The notes under the pieces were generated by a model. It was not told where the DNA came from, searched no databases, and was given only the letters and a program-made list of their open reading frames with translations. Below are positions 48,670 to 57,686 of a stretch of 64,000 nucleotides of DNA, one piece after another. Each line of letters starts with the position of its first letter. Within the stretch, counting starts at the first letter, position 1. Location of the stretch: the NCBI RefSeq assembly GCF_049275935.1, contig NZ_CP184830.1, positions 496,001 through 560,000 of the forward strand. The letters run 5' to 3'. The DNA comes from Endozoicomonas_A sp049275935 (GTDB lineage Bacteria > Pseudomonadota > Gammaproteobacteria > Pseudomonadales > Endozoicomonadaceae). The position numbers and the translations under genes were made by a program.

Positions 48670-48836
48670 CTAGGAGCCTGACCGAGAATAGACTGCCCTA
48701 CTGCGGCGGCAGCAAATTGGTCTGAAAATCCGCTTTTGTTCGTCAAATAGCTCGCTATTCTCCTCACAAAACCGAATTTTCATCCTCAATTTTCTGCCGT
48801 CCTCGCTACGGGCGCTATTCTCGGTCAGGCTCCTAG
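48670..48836. mobile_element. 167-bp fold-back (MITE-like) element
   Basis: The first 22 bases (48670-48691) are the exact complement of the last 22 (48815-48836); the end sequence begins CTAGGAGCCTGACCGAGAAT. The inner arms also pair imperfectly (CGGCAGCAAATTGG with CGGCAGAAAATTGA, AAAATCCGCTTTTG with AAAATTCGGTTTTG), so nearly the whole element is one palindrome centred near 48753. It has no coding capacity. A partial relative lies at 47824-47859. Confidence 0.85.
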
Positions 48837-48980
48837 GGCGGATTCAAGAGAGAAGAAAAAACCATCATGTTACTGAATAGGTAAATCTGATAAATGAGAG
48901 CCACTGATTTTGACAGTTGTTAATGAAATACAACTCAGCCACCAGCTGGCTCTCATATCATTTTTACGATCGAGCCGTCG

Positions 48981-50306
48981 TTACTTACAGTGGCCGAAAA
49001 TAGTGCACATTGAGTACTCAGTAGTCAAGTTGGATGGTTCAGGTGTTGTGGATTTATTGACCAGGTTAACTTCTTCTTGGTTAACTTCGTCCGAATTGTC
49101 TTCGACCGGATTAATTTCGTATAACCAGATTTTTCCCTCAACCCCGGCCACCGCCATCAACTCACCGTCAGGACTGAAGCTGACGCTATTAACTGTTGAT
49201 TTTGGATCTTTGATAGAATGTTCTATGGACCACCCATATCCCTGTTTCGATAAAACACTAACATATCCGGAGCCATCATTAATGTCGCTTCCACCTACGA
49301 CCAAAAGAGACCCATCATTATTGAATGCCATACTGGTTGTGAAACTAGTATCCAGGTAGACAATATCCTGATTGAACATACTGTTGCCGGAACAGGGTGA
49401 GTATTCTTCAGATATCATAGGAGTAAAAGACGTTTGATACGGATCTCCTGGTTGACAAGTTCTATTATCTATAAACCTGATTCCACCGAAAGCAGTTGGG
49501 GTTGCCAATAAATAACCATCTGGACTCGAAGCGAAACCTCGATAAAACCTTCGTTTTTTCATTTTGGAAGTTTTCACAACTTCACTGGTTGCAAATTCAT
49601 CGTTTGAATGAAAAGTTTTTATCTGAGAGAAAGTCTTGACAGCCAGTATGTTTTTATCGGAAGTAAAAGTCATTTCAACTGGCTCAATATTATTAATCGT
49701 ACCAGTGTGCAGAAAATCACCCTTCAAACTGTACACTTTTACATCATGACTGCGTGCAACCGCAAATAATGAACCATCGGAGTTGAAAGAAAAAGGTGGA
49801 TTCGGGCGAAAATTATCATCAAGCTCATGCACATGCTTGAGTATAAAACCTTTATGGGCATCATAAAATCTGATGACCTTCTCGTTCGTAGATACCGCCA
49901 ACAATGAACCATCGGGGCTAAATACGGCATTGACTTTATCAAAATTTTCACCAGATGGAATACGAATATATAAACGAATCAATGTATCCTTTTGTAATAG
50001 TTGTACATGAGCGGTATTCGAAATATGCTTATGTTTGCACGATACTCCAGCTGCCAGCCAGGAAGCGTCATGATTCCATGAAGTTGAGTGCACGTTACAC
50101 ATAGAGCTCTGACCATCATAGGGATTCACGAACTCAACGGGAGGATTCGCGTTCATTTCAAGGGCCAATTCAATATCCACTTTTTTTGGTGGCTCCTGCG
50201 CAGACGTGTCAGCATTAAGTCCTGTAATAGCGACGCAGGACAGTCCAGCCAGCACTGAACAGTTAATCATTTTTCTCCAATAAGACTTCATAATAAGTTT
50301 CTCCAT
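48981..50306 (-). CDS. Secreted WD40-like beta-propeller protein
   Basis: A 441-residue protein; the start is uncertain because two Met codons lie close together, and the second (MKSYWRKMINCSV) begins a typical signal peptide ending around ADTSA. The mature part has six or so propeller units recognised by recurring phrases: VFSPDGSLLAVST, FSFNSDGSLFAVARS, SPDGYLLATPT, FNNDGSLLVVGGS, FSPDGELMAVAGVEGKIWLYE. A polar acidic linker and a short cysteine-containing end (CTIFGHC) follow. Function unknown; a scaffold or binding role outside the cytoplasm is likely. Confidence 0.75.
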   Translation of the reverse strand: MEKLIMKSYWRKMINCSVLAGLSCVAITGLNADTSAQEPPKKVDIELALEMNANPPVEFVNPYDGQSSMCNVHSTSWNHDASWLAAGVSCKHKHISNTAHVQLLQKDTLIRLYIRIPSGENFDKVNAVFSPDGSLLAVSTNEKVIRFYDAHKGFILKHVHELDDNFRPNPPFSFNSDGSLFAVARSHDVKVYSLKGDFLHTGTINNIEPVEMTFTSDKNILAVKTFSQIKTFHSNDEFATSEVVKTSKMKKRRFYRGFASSPDGYLLATPTAFGGIRFIDNRTCQPGDPYQTSFTPMISEEYSPCSGNSMFNQDIVYLDTSFTTSMAFNNDGSLLVVGGSDINDGSGYVSVLSKQGYGWSIEHSIKDPKSTVNSVSFSPDGELMAVAGVEGKIWLYEINPVEDNSDEVNQEEVNLVNKSTTPEPSNLTTEYSMCTIFGHCK

Positions 50307-50656
50307 TTCGTTTTAATAAAAAAATCCATTTAATCAGGACTCCTTAATTATTTGACCAAGAAACTACAGGTAAGTTCCTTCATTTTCCGAATGATTTTTA
50401 TTAGAAATTCAAGAATATTGACCATGCAATACGTTTTAACAGGAATTAAAAATCCAGAAGGAGTACAACCGGTTGCTTAAGTACTTACAGGTCATTTTGG
50501 CTCATGGTTTCGTGACAGGACAGTGATTGACGCATCCCTGCCAACAACGAATGAAGACGGAATCAGGAATCGGGATTCAGGACCTGAAATCGCGAATTTG
50601 GAAAATTCTGTCAATGCTGCCTAGAATTTCAGGATGTCTGAATACAGGACTCTCTG

Positions 50657-51478
50657 ATGCGCAAAAATCTAACGTTATTGAGCTTAAGACAGGGTAAGTT
50701 TGCCATCGGAACCTGGCTACAAATGAACAGTTTTCATGCAGCCCGGTTGCTCGCTGGCCAAGGCTTCTTCCACTGGCTACTGCTTGACCTGGAACACACG
50801 CCTTACGACTATCCCACTGCCGCCATCATCATGTCGACCATATCTGATATCAGTGACGGGCGTATTACCCCTCTTGTCAGAGTACCGGTTGGCTCCATTG
50901 AACATATTAAAAGCGCTCTGGATTGTGGTGCACAGGGCATTATCGTGCCAATGATAAATACCGCTGATGACGTTAAACGAGCAGTCGCCTATGCCCGCTT
51001 TCCTCCTGATGGCAAAAGAGGTGGAGGTGGCTTGGCCCCACACCTGGGTTTTGGCGTCAATCGCCCACAATATCTGAGTGCAGCCAACCAGGAGATTCTT
51101 GTCGGAATCCAGATAGAAACGAAAGAATCCATTGATAACCTCGACGAAATATTAGATGTGCCTGGTGTAGATCTTTTTTTCATCGGTCCAAATGACTTAC
51201 ACATGTCCCTTGGATTACCCGCCAGGTTCTGGAGTGATGAGCCCACTTTTGTCAGTGCTACCGAGAAAGTCATCAAGGGTTGTAAGAAACGCAATATCCC
51301 GGTGGGAACGTTATGCCGTGAAGCATCCCAGGTCAAAGAAAGGATGCAGGATGGGTTGACATTTCTGGGCATGGGCAGTGATGCTCATTTCATGTTAACG
51401 TTTGCCGGTCAACAATACGGCCAGCTAAATAACCTTGAAGAACCAGCAGAGACCTGGTGTAACAGCGTTAACCTTTGA
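50657..51478 (+). CDS. HpcH/HpaI family aldolase
   Basis: A 273-residue class II aldolase of the HpcH/HpaI family: GTWLQMNSFHAARLLAG, LLLDLEHTPYDY, VRVPVGSIEHIKSALDCGAQGIIVPMI in part, metal-binding Glu in IQIETKESI and Asp in FIGPNDLHMSLG. The family splits 2-keto-3-deoxy diacids to pyruvate and an aldehyde. Here it stands immediately upstream of a flavin monooxygenase gene on the same strand and not in an aromatic catabolic cluster, so the substrate is open. The 350 bp upstream are AT-rich with no gene. Confidence 0.88.
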   Translation: MRKNLTLLSLRQGKFAIGTWLQMNSFHAARLLAGQGFFHWLLLDLEHTPYDYPTAAIIMSTISDISDGRITPLVRVPVGSIEHIKSALDCGAQGIIVPMINTADDVKRAVAYARFPPDGKRGGGGLAPHLGFGVNRPQYLSAANQEILVGIQIETKESIDNLDEILDVPGVDLFFIGPNDLHMSLGLPARFWSDEPTFVSATEKVIKGCKKRNIPVGTLCREASQVKERMQDGLTFLGMGSDAHFMLTFAGQQYGQLNNLEEPAETWCNSVNL

Positions 51479-51488
51479 GCCTGACCCC

Positions 51489-52769
51489 ATGCTTACCTGT
51501 CGCACGCTACATGCTCCTGACAAACAGGATGTTGTCATAGTCGGTGCTGGCCCCGTTGGACTATTGGCAGCAAAATTTTTGGCTGAGTTGGGATTTTTTG
51601 TACATGTACTGGAAAAGAATATCAACACCGAAACTACTAATAATTGCAGAACCATCAATTTGTCAATTTCACCAAGAGGTCTCAAAGCACTGAGAGCAGC
51701 AGGGCTGGAAACGGAATTCAAAGATATTGCGTTACCGATGGACAGTCGAGCCACTCATCGGAAAGGCAGACCCATAAGTTTGACAAAATACGGAAAAAAT
51801 TCCTGGTTCAACTATTCAGTAGAAAGAAGTCAATTGCATAAATTATTATTAAAATCAGCGAAAGAGACTCGCAATGTATCAATATGTTTAAATAGTGAGT
51901 GCATCAATATTGATAATTCACAAAAAAAGAATAATGTGACTTATATTCAGGCTGGCAAGAAAAATACCCTTGAAGCTGATGCCGTCATCGGTGCAGATGG
52001 TGCAAAATCCATAACTCGTAGTTTGATGGCAAAAAGAAACTCTTTTAAACACCAATTTTCATTAATAGATTCTACTTATAAAGAAATTACCATCAAAGAA
52101 AAAAACAATTCCTGGGCCATTAATCCAGGTGCCATCCACATTTGGCCTCGCAAGGACTTTTTTATGATTGCGCTTCCCAATTTAAACCACTCCTTCAGAG
52201 CTAATTTATTTCTACCCTCAATGGGGAAAATCAGTTTTTCATCCCTCGATTCACCCAAAAAGATTGAAGATTTTTTAAAAGCACAGTTTCCTGACATTTA
52301 CCCATTCATCAAAGAATCCGGGAGTGAGATATTGGAGAAACAGCAAGGATATGTGTTTAAAGCAGAGTGTGACCGTTATGTTTTTAGAAATAACATTTTA
52401 TTGATCGGTGATGCTGCACATGCCATCGTTCCTTTTATGGGGCAAGGAGTCAATCTTGGCTTTGAAGATTGCCAATTCTTATTTGATACTCTGAAAAAAT
52501 ACAGCAATAACCTCGATCAAACATTTCAAAAGTTTAACGATGACCGACAGCCTGAAGGATTTGCTGCCAATGTACTCTCGGAACGTAACTACCAAGAGCT
52601 GACTGACGCAAAAACCTCCCTATTTAACCTGACCGTAAAAGCAGTCATACCAATTATTAGAAGGCTGTTTCCATCACTGTTACCCCCCCCAGCCATTACC
52701 ATGGTCAATTTCTTAGATCTCTCATATAGCGAAGTGTTAAAAAAAATCAACCAACGTCATTTCTTTTAG
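51489..52769 (+). CDS. FAD-dependent monooxygenase, kynurenine 3-monooxygenase-like
   Basis: A 426-residue flavoprotein hydroxylase (ATG 51489, 10 bp after the aldolase stop; an in-frame start at 51435 would overlap the aldolase). FAD motif GAGPVGLLAAKFL near residue 20, the INLSISPRGLKALRAAGLE segment, and GDAAHAIVPFMGQGVNLGFEDC near 310. The second and third closely resemble kynurenine 3-monooxygenase. The C-terminus has hydrophobic segments as in KMO. An 8-base C tract lies in the frame at 52683-52690. No kynureninase or tryptophan dioxygenase gene is nearby. Confidence 0.82.
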   Translation: MLTCRTLHAPDKQDVVIVGAGPVGLLAAKFLAELGFFVHVLEKNINTETTNNCRTINLSISPRGLKALRAAGLETEFKDIALPMDSRATHRKGRPISLTKYGKNSWFNYSVERSQLHKLLLKSAKETRNVSICLNSECINIDNSQKKNNVTYIQAGKKNTLEADAVIGADGAKSITRSLMAKRNSFKHQFSLIDSTYKEITIKEKNNSWAINPGAIHIWPRKDFFMIALPNLNHSFRANLFLPSMGKISFSSLDSPKKIEDFLKAQFPDIYPFIKESGSEILEKQQGYVFKAECDRYVFRNNILLIGDAAHAIVPFMGQGVNLGFEDCQFLFDTLKKYSNNLDQTFQKFNDDRQPEGFAANVLSERNYQELTDAKTSLFNLTVKAVIPIIRRLFPSLLPPPAITMVNFLDLSYSEVLKKINQRHFF

Positions 52770-52844
52770 CGGCTATTTCTGAGAAGCCCGCCCGCAAGGT
52801 ATGACTGCTAAAGGAGGATCACAAACCACTGTCTTATAAAGAGT

Positions 52845-53942
52845 TCAGGACTTCATTCTCACAGGAATTCTTTTGCTCCCCCAGTCACCGGGCAGCTCTT
52901 CAAAAACACCGGCCACCTTTTCACCGCATTGATGGCAGCAACCCGACTTCAGGTTCCAGACACCCATCTGATACCAATCTCGCTCAATCAACAATTGCCC
53001 GCAGTTATGACACCAGGTACTCCCCCCCTGACTGTCGTGTACATTGCCGGTGTAGGCATAACGAATGCCTTTTTTGATCGCGATATTTCTTGCCCTGGTA
53101 AGGGTATCAGCGGGTGTGTGAGTGTGCTCCATCATTTTCCAGTCAGGATGAAATGCGGTGAAATGTACAGGCACATCAACACCCAGATGTTCAACGATCC
53201 ATTCACACATACTGTTAAGCTCATGATCAGAATCATTCTCTCCGGGAATCAGCAGAGTGGTTATTTCAAACCATACCTTTGTCTCATGCTTTAGATACTT
53301 CAGAGTCTCCAGCACGGGCTGCAAAGACCCGCCACAAATCTTTTTATAGAAAGACTCAGTGAATGCTTTCAGGTCAATATTGGCTGCATCCATACATTCA
53401 AAGAAGGCTTCTCTGGGGGCTTCACAGATATAACCGGCACTGACGGCGACAGAGCGGATACCCTGCTCATGAGCGGCAAGCGCAACATCTCTGGCATACT
53501 CCAGAAAAATAACCGGGTCGTTGTAGGTAAAAGCCAGACTTCTGCAGCCCGTTGCCAACGCAGCCTGAGCCAGCTGTCCGGGCATGGCCTGATCGGCCAG
53601 AGTATCCATTTCCCTGGACTTGCTCATATCCCAGTTCTGGCAAAACTTGCAGGCAAGATTGCAACCTGCCGTGCCAAATGACAACACCGGAGTGCCGGGT
53701 AAAAAGTGGTTCAGTGGCTTCTTTTCTATGGGGTCAATGCAAAAACCGCTGGAGCGCCCGTAACTGGTCAACACAATCTGATCCTGATGCCGGGCTCTGA
53801 CAAAGCAAAGCCCCTGCTGGCCTTCTCTTAACTTGCAGGCTCTGGGGCAGACATCACACTGAATTCGACCATCTTCTAGACTGTGCCAGTACTCAGTGGG
53901 AAAATAGTCAGGTGGAGATTGACGAATTCCATTCATCATCAC
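52845..53942 (-). CDS. amrS: AmmeMemoRadiSam system radical SAM enzyme
   Basis: A 365-residue radical SAM protein. An N-terminal cysteine cluster (CDVCPRACKLREGQQGLC) precedes the 4Fe-4S CxxxCxxC motif in GCNLACKFCQNWDMS near residue 96; a C-terminal cluster (WCHNCGQLL, GCCHQCGEK) may bind a metal. This arrangement matches the AmmeMemoRadiSam radical SAM family, related to pyruvate formate-lyase activases. The reaction is unknown to me. It is divergent from amrB with 60 bp between starts, so the set probably shares a regulatory region. Confidence 0.92.
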   Translation of the reverse strand: MMMNGIRQSPPDYFPTEYWHSLEDGRIQCDVCPRACKLREGQQGLCFVRARHQDQIVLTSYGRSSGFCIDPIEKKPLNHFLPGTPVLSFGTAGCNLACKFCQNWDMSKSREMDTLADQAMPGQLAQAALATGCRSLAFTYNDPVIFLEYARDVALAAHEQGIRSVAVSAGYICEAPREAFFECMDAANIDLKAFTESFYKKICGGSLQPVLETLKYLKHETKVWFEITTLLIPGENDSDHELNSMCEWIVEHLGVDVPVHFTAFHPDWKMMEHTHTPADTLTRARNIAIKKGIRYAYTGNVHDSQGGSTWCHNCGQLLIERDWYQMGVWNLKSGCCHQCGEKVAGVFEELPGDWGSKRIPVRMKS

Positions 53943-54002
53943 AGTGCCTCGCTCGGTTCGCTGACTATAATTATAGGGCCGTTCATCCGGGGGGTAAGCT
54001 CA

Positions 54003-54782
54003 ATGAATATTCGACAACCCGCTGTGTCTGGTGTTTTCTATCCCGACCAGCCAGAACTGCTGAAAACCGTTGTCAATAATCTGATGTCCGAAGCCACTGA
54101 GAGAGAACTGTCGCCTAAAGTCCTGATCGTACCTCATGCCGGATACGTCTACTCCGGAGCTGTTGCCGCATCCGGCTACAAACAGTTGAAGACCTACCGC
54201 AGCAAGATTAAAAGAGTGGTATTGCTGGGTCCTTCTCATCAGGTTGCGTTTGAAGGGATAGCCCTTCCGGACTGTGAAGCCTACTCAACCCCCATGGGCG
54301 ATATTCCGCTGGATACCGATACAATCAAAAGTCTGAGTCGTTTCAATCAGGTACATACTCTGGATGCAGCTCATGCCAATGAGCACAGTCTGGAAGTCCA
54401 GTGCCCCTTTCTGCAGAGCACCCTGGACAATTTCAAGCTTATTCCCCTGGTTGTGGGTGATGCCTCACCCTTCGCCGTTGCCGAGGTTATAGACTTTCTC
54501 TGGGGCGGCGATGAAACCCTGATTGTCATTAGCTCAGATCTCAGTCACTATCTCAGCTATGAAGAAGCCAACCAGCGTGACAGTCTGACGACCAAAGCCA
54601 TAGAACAAATGAGCGGATGCCTGACCGGGGGACAGGCCTGCGGCAGCTATCCTCTCAATGGTATGCTGAAAATAGCTCAGCGCAGGGGCATGGAAGTCGT
54701 GACTCTGGATGTCCGCAACTCCGGCGATACGGCCGGTGATAAAAAACGGGTCGTCGGATATGGGGCCTATGTTATCCAGTAA
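54003..54782 (+). CDS. amrB: AmmeMemoRadiSam system protein B (MEMO family)
   Basis: A 259-residue MEMO1-like protein from the ATG at 54003 (GGGGGT 7 bases upstream); a longer in-frame start runs into the divergent gene and is rejected. Motifs: RQPAVSGVFYPDQPELL, VPHAGYVYSGAVAASGY with metal-type His, LGPSHQVAFEGIAL, ANEHSLEVQCPFLQ and SSDLSHYLSYEEA. MEMO is a homologue of extradiol dioxygenase-fold proteins. It is 81 bp upstream of amrA. Confidence 0.93.
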   Translation: MNIRQPAVSGVFYPDQPELLKTVVNNLMSEATERELSPKVLIVPHAGYVYSGAVAASGYKQLKTYRSKIKRVVLLGPSHQVAFEGIALPDCEAYSTPMGDIPLDTDTIKSLSRFNQVHTLDAAHANEHSLEVQCPFLQSTLDNFKLIPLVVGDASPFAVAEVIDFLWGGDETLIVISSDLSHYLSYEEANQRDSLTTKAIEQMSGCLTGGQACGSYPLNGMLKIAQRRGMEVVTLDVRNSGDTAGDKKRVVGYGAYVIQ

Positions 54783-54863
54783 AAATTACTCGAGTCGATA
54801 TTATCAGCTGTACACCTGTTTAGTGCTTAAAAGACTGGCCATGGCATGAAAGGATCAACCCGG

Positions 54864-55433
54864 ATGGATCTGAATCTCACAGAACTGGATAAAAAAAACC
54901 TGTTACGTCTGGCCAGACACACCATTGCTAAAATCTGTGTTGACGGTGAACCCCCCAAACTTGATTTAACTGAGTTTCCAACAACATTGCAGGCCCATCT
55001 TGCTTCATTTGTGACGCTTCAAAAGTTTGGCGAACTCAGAGGCTGTATCGGCACACTGATTCCTCAAAAACCCCTGATAGAAGATATCGCACACAATGCT
55101 TTTGCCAGTGCGTTCAGAGACCAGCGTTTTTTTCCTGTCACCGAAAATGAGCTGGCCGATCTGCGTATTGAAATATCTATCCTGACGCCCATGACGGCTA
55201 TGAAGATTGAAACTGAAGAAGATCTTCTGGCGCAGTTACGCCCGGGAATTGATGGCCTGTTGATCCAGGGGGATCATCACAAGGCCACGTTCCTTCCCCA
55301 GGTATGGGAACAACTGACCGAACCTGACCAGTTTCTCCTTCACCTCAAGCACAAAGCCGGACTTCAGCCTCATGAGTGGCCCGCAGATATGGAGTGTTTT
55401 TCTTATCAATGTCTCAAATTCAAAGAAGATTAA
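54864..55433 (+). CDS. amrA: AmmeMemoRadiSam system protein A (AMMECR1 family)
   Basis: A 189-residue AMMECR1-domain protein. The ATG at 54864 has AAAGGA 9 bases upstream; an alternative ATG at 54846 adds six residues. The hallmark LRGCIGT segment (GELRGCIGTLIPQKPL) near residue 57 and the EISILTPM and GLLIQGDHHKATFLPQVW segments are present. Human AMMECR1 is linked to a contiguous-gene syndrome; the bacterial function is unknown. Confidence 0.92.
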   Translation: MDLNLTELDKKNLLRLARHTIAKICVDGEPPKLDLTEFPTTLQAHLASFVTLQKFGELRGCIGTLIPQKPLIEDIAHNAFASAFRDQRFFPVTENELADLRIEISILTPMTAMKIETEEDLLAQLRPGIDGLLIQGDHHKATFLPQVWEQLTEPDQFLLHLKHKAGLQPHEWPADMECFSYQCLKFKED

Positions 55434-55505
55434 AACAACAAAAAGAGGATCATAATCATGTGAGCAAAACGAGAATACAGGAGCCATCCCTGCCTCTATC
55501 AAAAG

Positions 55506-57671
55506 TCACCGTCGCTCTTCAATAACCACCAGTGAATTTGCTTCCATCTCAACCCAGCCCCGGGTAAGCAAGGCTTCCCTGGAAAAAGGTGATTCCGAAC
55601 CAGTATCCAAAAGGCGGGTCCAGTACTTATGGGGTTCGACCTGAGGCAAAGTCACTTTTCTGGACTGCGCTTCATTATTGATCAAAATGTAGAGGTTTTT
55701 TTCATCCTCAGAGGTGACCACTGAACTCAGCTTGATACAGAGACAACCCCCACCCAGTTCTCCCAGTTGTGCTTCCGTCAGCTTACTGCCATCCGGCGAA
55801 TACCAAGCCGTAGCTTTACGACCACCGGCACCACCCAACAGGGGGTGAGTCTTTCGAAAGGATATCAGCTGCCGGACAAATGACTGTAAAACAGCACCAT
55901 CATCTTCACTGTCCTGCATCCAGCTCCAGTCCAGCCAGGATAAGGGTGAGTCCTGACAGTAGGCATTATTATTACCCTGCTGGCTGTTACCGAACTCATC
56001 TCCGGCCATCAACATTGGCGTTCCCCGGGAAAGCATCAGTGTTGCCAGCATGTTTTTTCGAGCCCTCAACCTTCTCGCTTTGATATAGTGATCTTCCGTT
56101 TCTCCCTCTACGCCATAATTCCGCGAAAAGTTGTGCTGGTCACCATCCCTGTTCTCCTCGCCATTGGCATGGTTATGACGCTCCTCGAAGGAACAGAGGT
56201 CGTTGAGGGTAAAGCCATCGTGGCTGCAAATGTAGTTGATACTGGCTAATGGACGACGTTTACCAAATACATCTTCAGAACCGGTTATCCGCCAGCCCAT
56301 CTCTGCCAGCCTTCCCCCATCGCCACGCCAATAAGCTCGTGTACTGTCCCTGAAACGATCACTCCACTCCTGCCACGCCTGTGGGAATCCGGACAGTCGA
56401 TAACCTTCGGGGCCAATATCCCAGGGTTCTGCAATTAATTTAGTGCGGGAAATAACCGGGTCTTGATGTACAGCGCGGAAAAAGGCGCTGTCAAAGCGGA
56501 ACGCTCGATGCTGTCTGGCAAGTGCAGGAGCCAGGTCAAAGCGGAAACCATCAACCTGATATTCTTCTGCCCAAAGACGCAACGCATCCATGGTCAGCTT
56601 CAGGGTCTGGGGACTGTCAAAATTCAGAGTGTTGCCACAACCCGTATAGTTGACGGCAGACAGACGACCATTATGATTGTCCATCAGATAGTAATCACGT
56701 TCTGCCAGGCCACGCATACTCAAGCTGGGCCCCCCATAACCTGATTCACAGGTGTGGTTGTAAACCACATCCATAATAACCTCGATACCCGCCCTGTGCA
56801 GCTCACGAATCATAGTCTTCATTTCAGTGACCGGGTCCTTGATCGCCAGTGAAGGTTCCGGAGCCATCATACAGAGAGGGTTATATCCCCAGTAATTCCT
56901 GAGTCCCATATTTTCAAGGCGTTCTTCATTGACCATAGAGGTCACCGGAAGCAACTCAATTGCGTTGACTCCCAACCTTTTGAGGTAGTCAATCACACTG
57001 GGATGGCATAGCCCCAGATAAGTGCCTCTCAATGCTTCCGGTACGTCCGGATGCTGCTGTGTAAACCCTTTCACATGCAGTTCATAAACGATACTGTCGG
57101 CTCTGGAAATAGCGGGCTTCTGAACGGACTGCCAGTCGAAAGTCTGTTCTCTCACAACACTTCGTGGCATCAAGGCGGCACTGTCCAGCTCACTCTTGAG
57201 CCACTGTTCAGCACTGTTTGCCGATGAAAAACGCTTTACCCTGTAAGTATTGTCTTCAGAGGGGGTATGCCACTGGTAGTCAAATAACGCTTCTGACCAC
57301 TGGACCTTTCCCCGCACTTCGCGGCTATAAGGGTCCATCAATAGTTTGTGATTGTTAAACCGGGGAGAAATAGAAGGCGACCAGGCTCCTTCGGCACGAA
57401 AGCCATAACGCTGACCGACCTCAATACCTTTTACCAAAAGATGCCACACCCCCTGATCAGAAGGCATCATTGCCAGCCTTTCTTCCTCATCATTCTGGCT
57501 GAACAGGCAAAGGTAGAGTTGACTGGCATCAGGGGCATAGACGGCAAAGTTAACACCTGTTGCTTCATGGTCAGCTGTTGGCAGGAAATCATCATTTACC
57601 CTTGTTGCCCCTTGCAGCTCGGGACACCCCGCAGAAACAGAAATATCTGTCATCACAATCGTTTTTTTCAC
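55506..57671 (-). CDS. glgX: Glycogen debranching enzyme GlgX
   Basis: A 721-residue GH13 isoamylase-type enzyme that removes short branches left by phosphorylase. An N-terminal CBM48 domain (about 35-120) is followed by the TIM barrel with MDVVYNHTCE, nucleophile Asp in VDGFRFDLA, acid Glu in LIAEPWD and CSHDGFTLNDL. The start is a GTG at 57671; an ATG at 57653 is an alternative. It is 15 bp downstream of glgB in a glgP-glgB-glgX unit. Confidence 0.95.
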   Translation of the reverse strand: MKKTIVMTDISVSAGCPELQGATRVNDDFLPTADHEATGVNFAVYAPDASQLYLCLFSQNDEEERLAMMPSDQGVWHLLVKGIEVGQRYGFRAEGAWSPSISPRFNNHKLLMDPYSREVRGKVQWSEALFDYQWHTPSEDNTYRVKRFSSANSAEQWLKSELDSAALMPRSVVREQTFDWQSVQKPAISRADSIVYELHVKGFTQQHPDVPEALRGTYLGLCHPSVIDYLKRLGVNAIELLPVTSMVNEERLENMGLRNYWGYNPLCMMAPEPSLAIKDPVTEMKTMIRELHRAGIEVIMDVVYNHTCESGYGGPSLSMRGLAERDYYLMDNHNGRLSAVNYTGCGNTLNFDSPQTLKLTMDALRLWAEEYQVDGFRFDLAPALARQHRAFRFDSAFFRAVHQDPVISRTKLIAEPWDIGPEGYRLSGFPQAWQEWSDRFRDSTRAYWRGDGGRLAEMGWRITGSEDVFGKRRPLASINYICSHDGFTLNDLCSFEERHNHANGEENRDGDQHNFSRNYGVEGETEDHYIKARRLRARKNMLATLMLSRGTPMLMAGDEFGNSQQGNNNAYCQDSPLSWLDWSWMQDSEDDGAVLQSFVRQLISFRKTHPLLGGAGGRKATAWYSPDGSKLTEAQLGELGGGCLCIKLSSVVTSEDEKNLYILINNEAQSRKVTLPQVEPHKYWTRLLDTGSESPFSREALLTRGWVEMEANSLVVIEERR

Positions 57672-57686
57672 TCACGGCTGTTGTCG

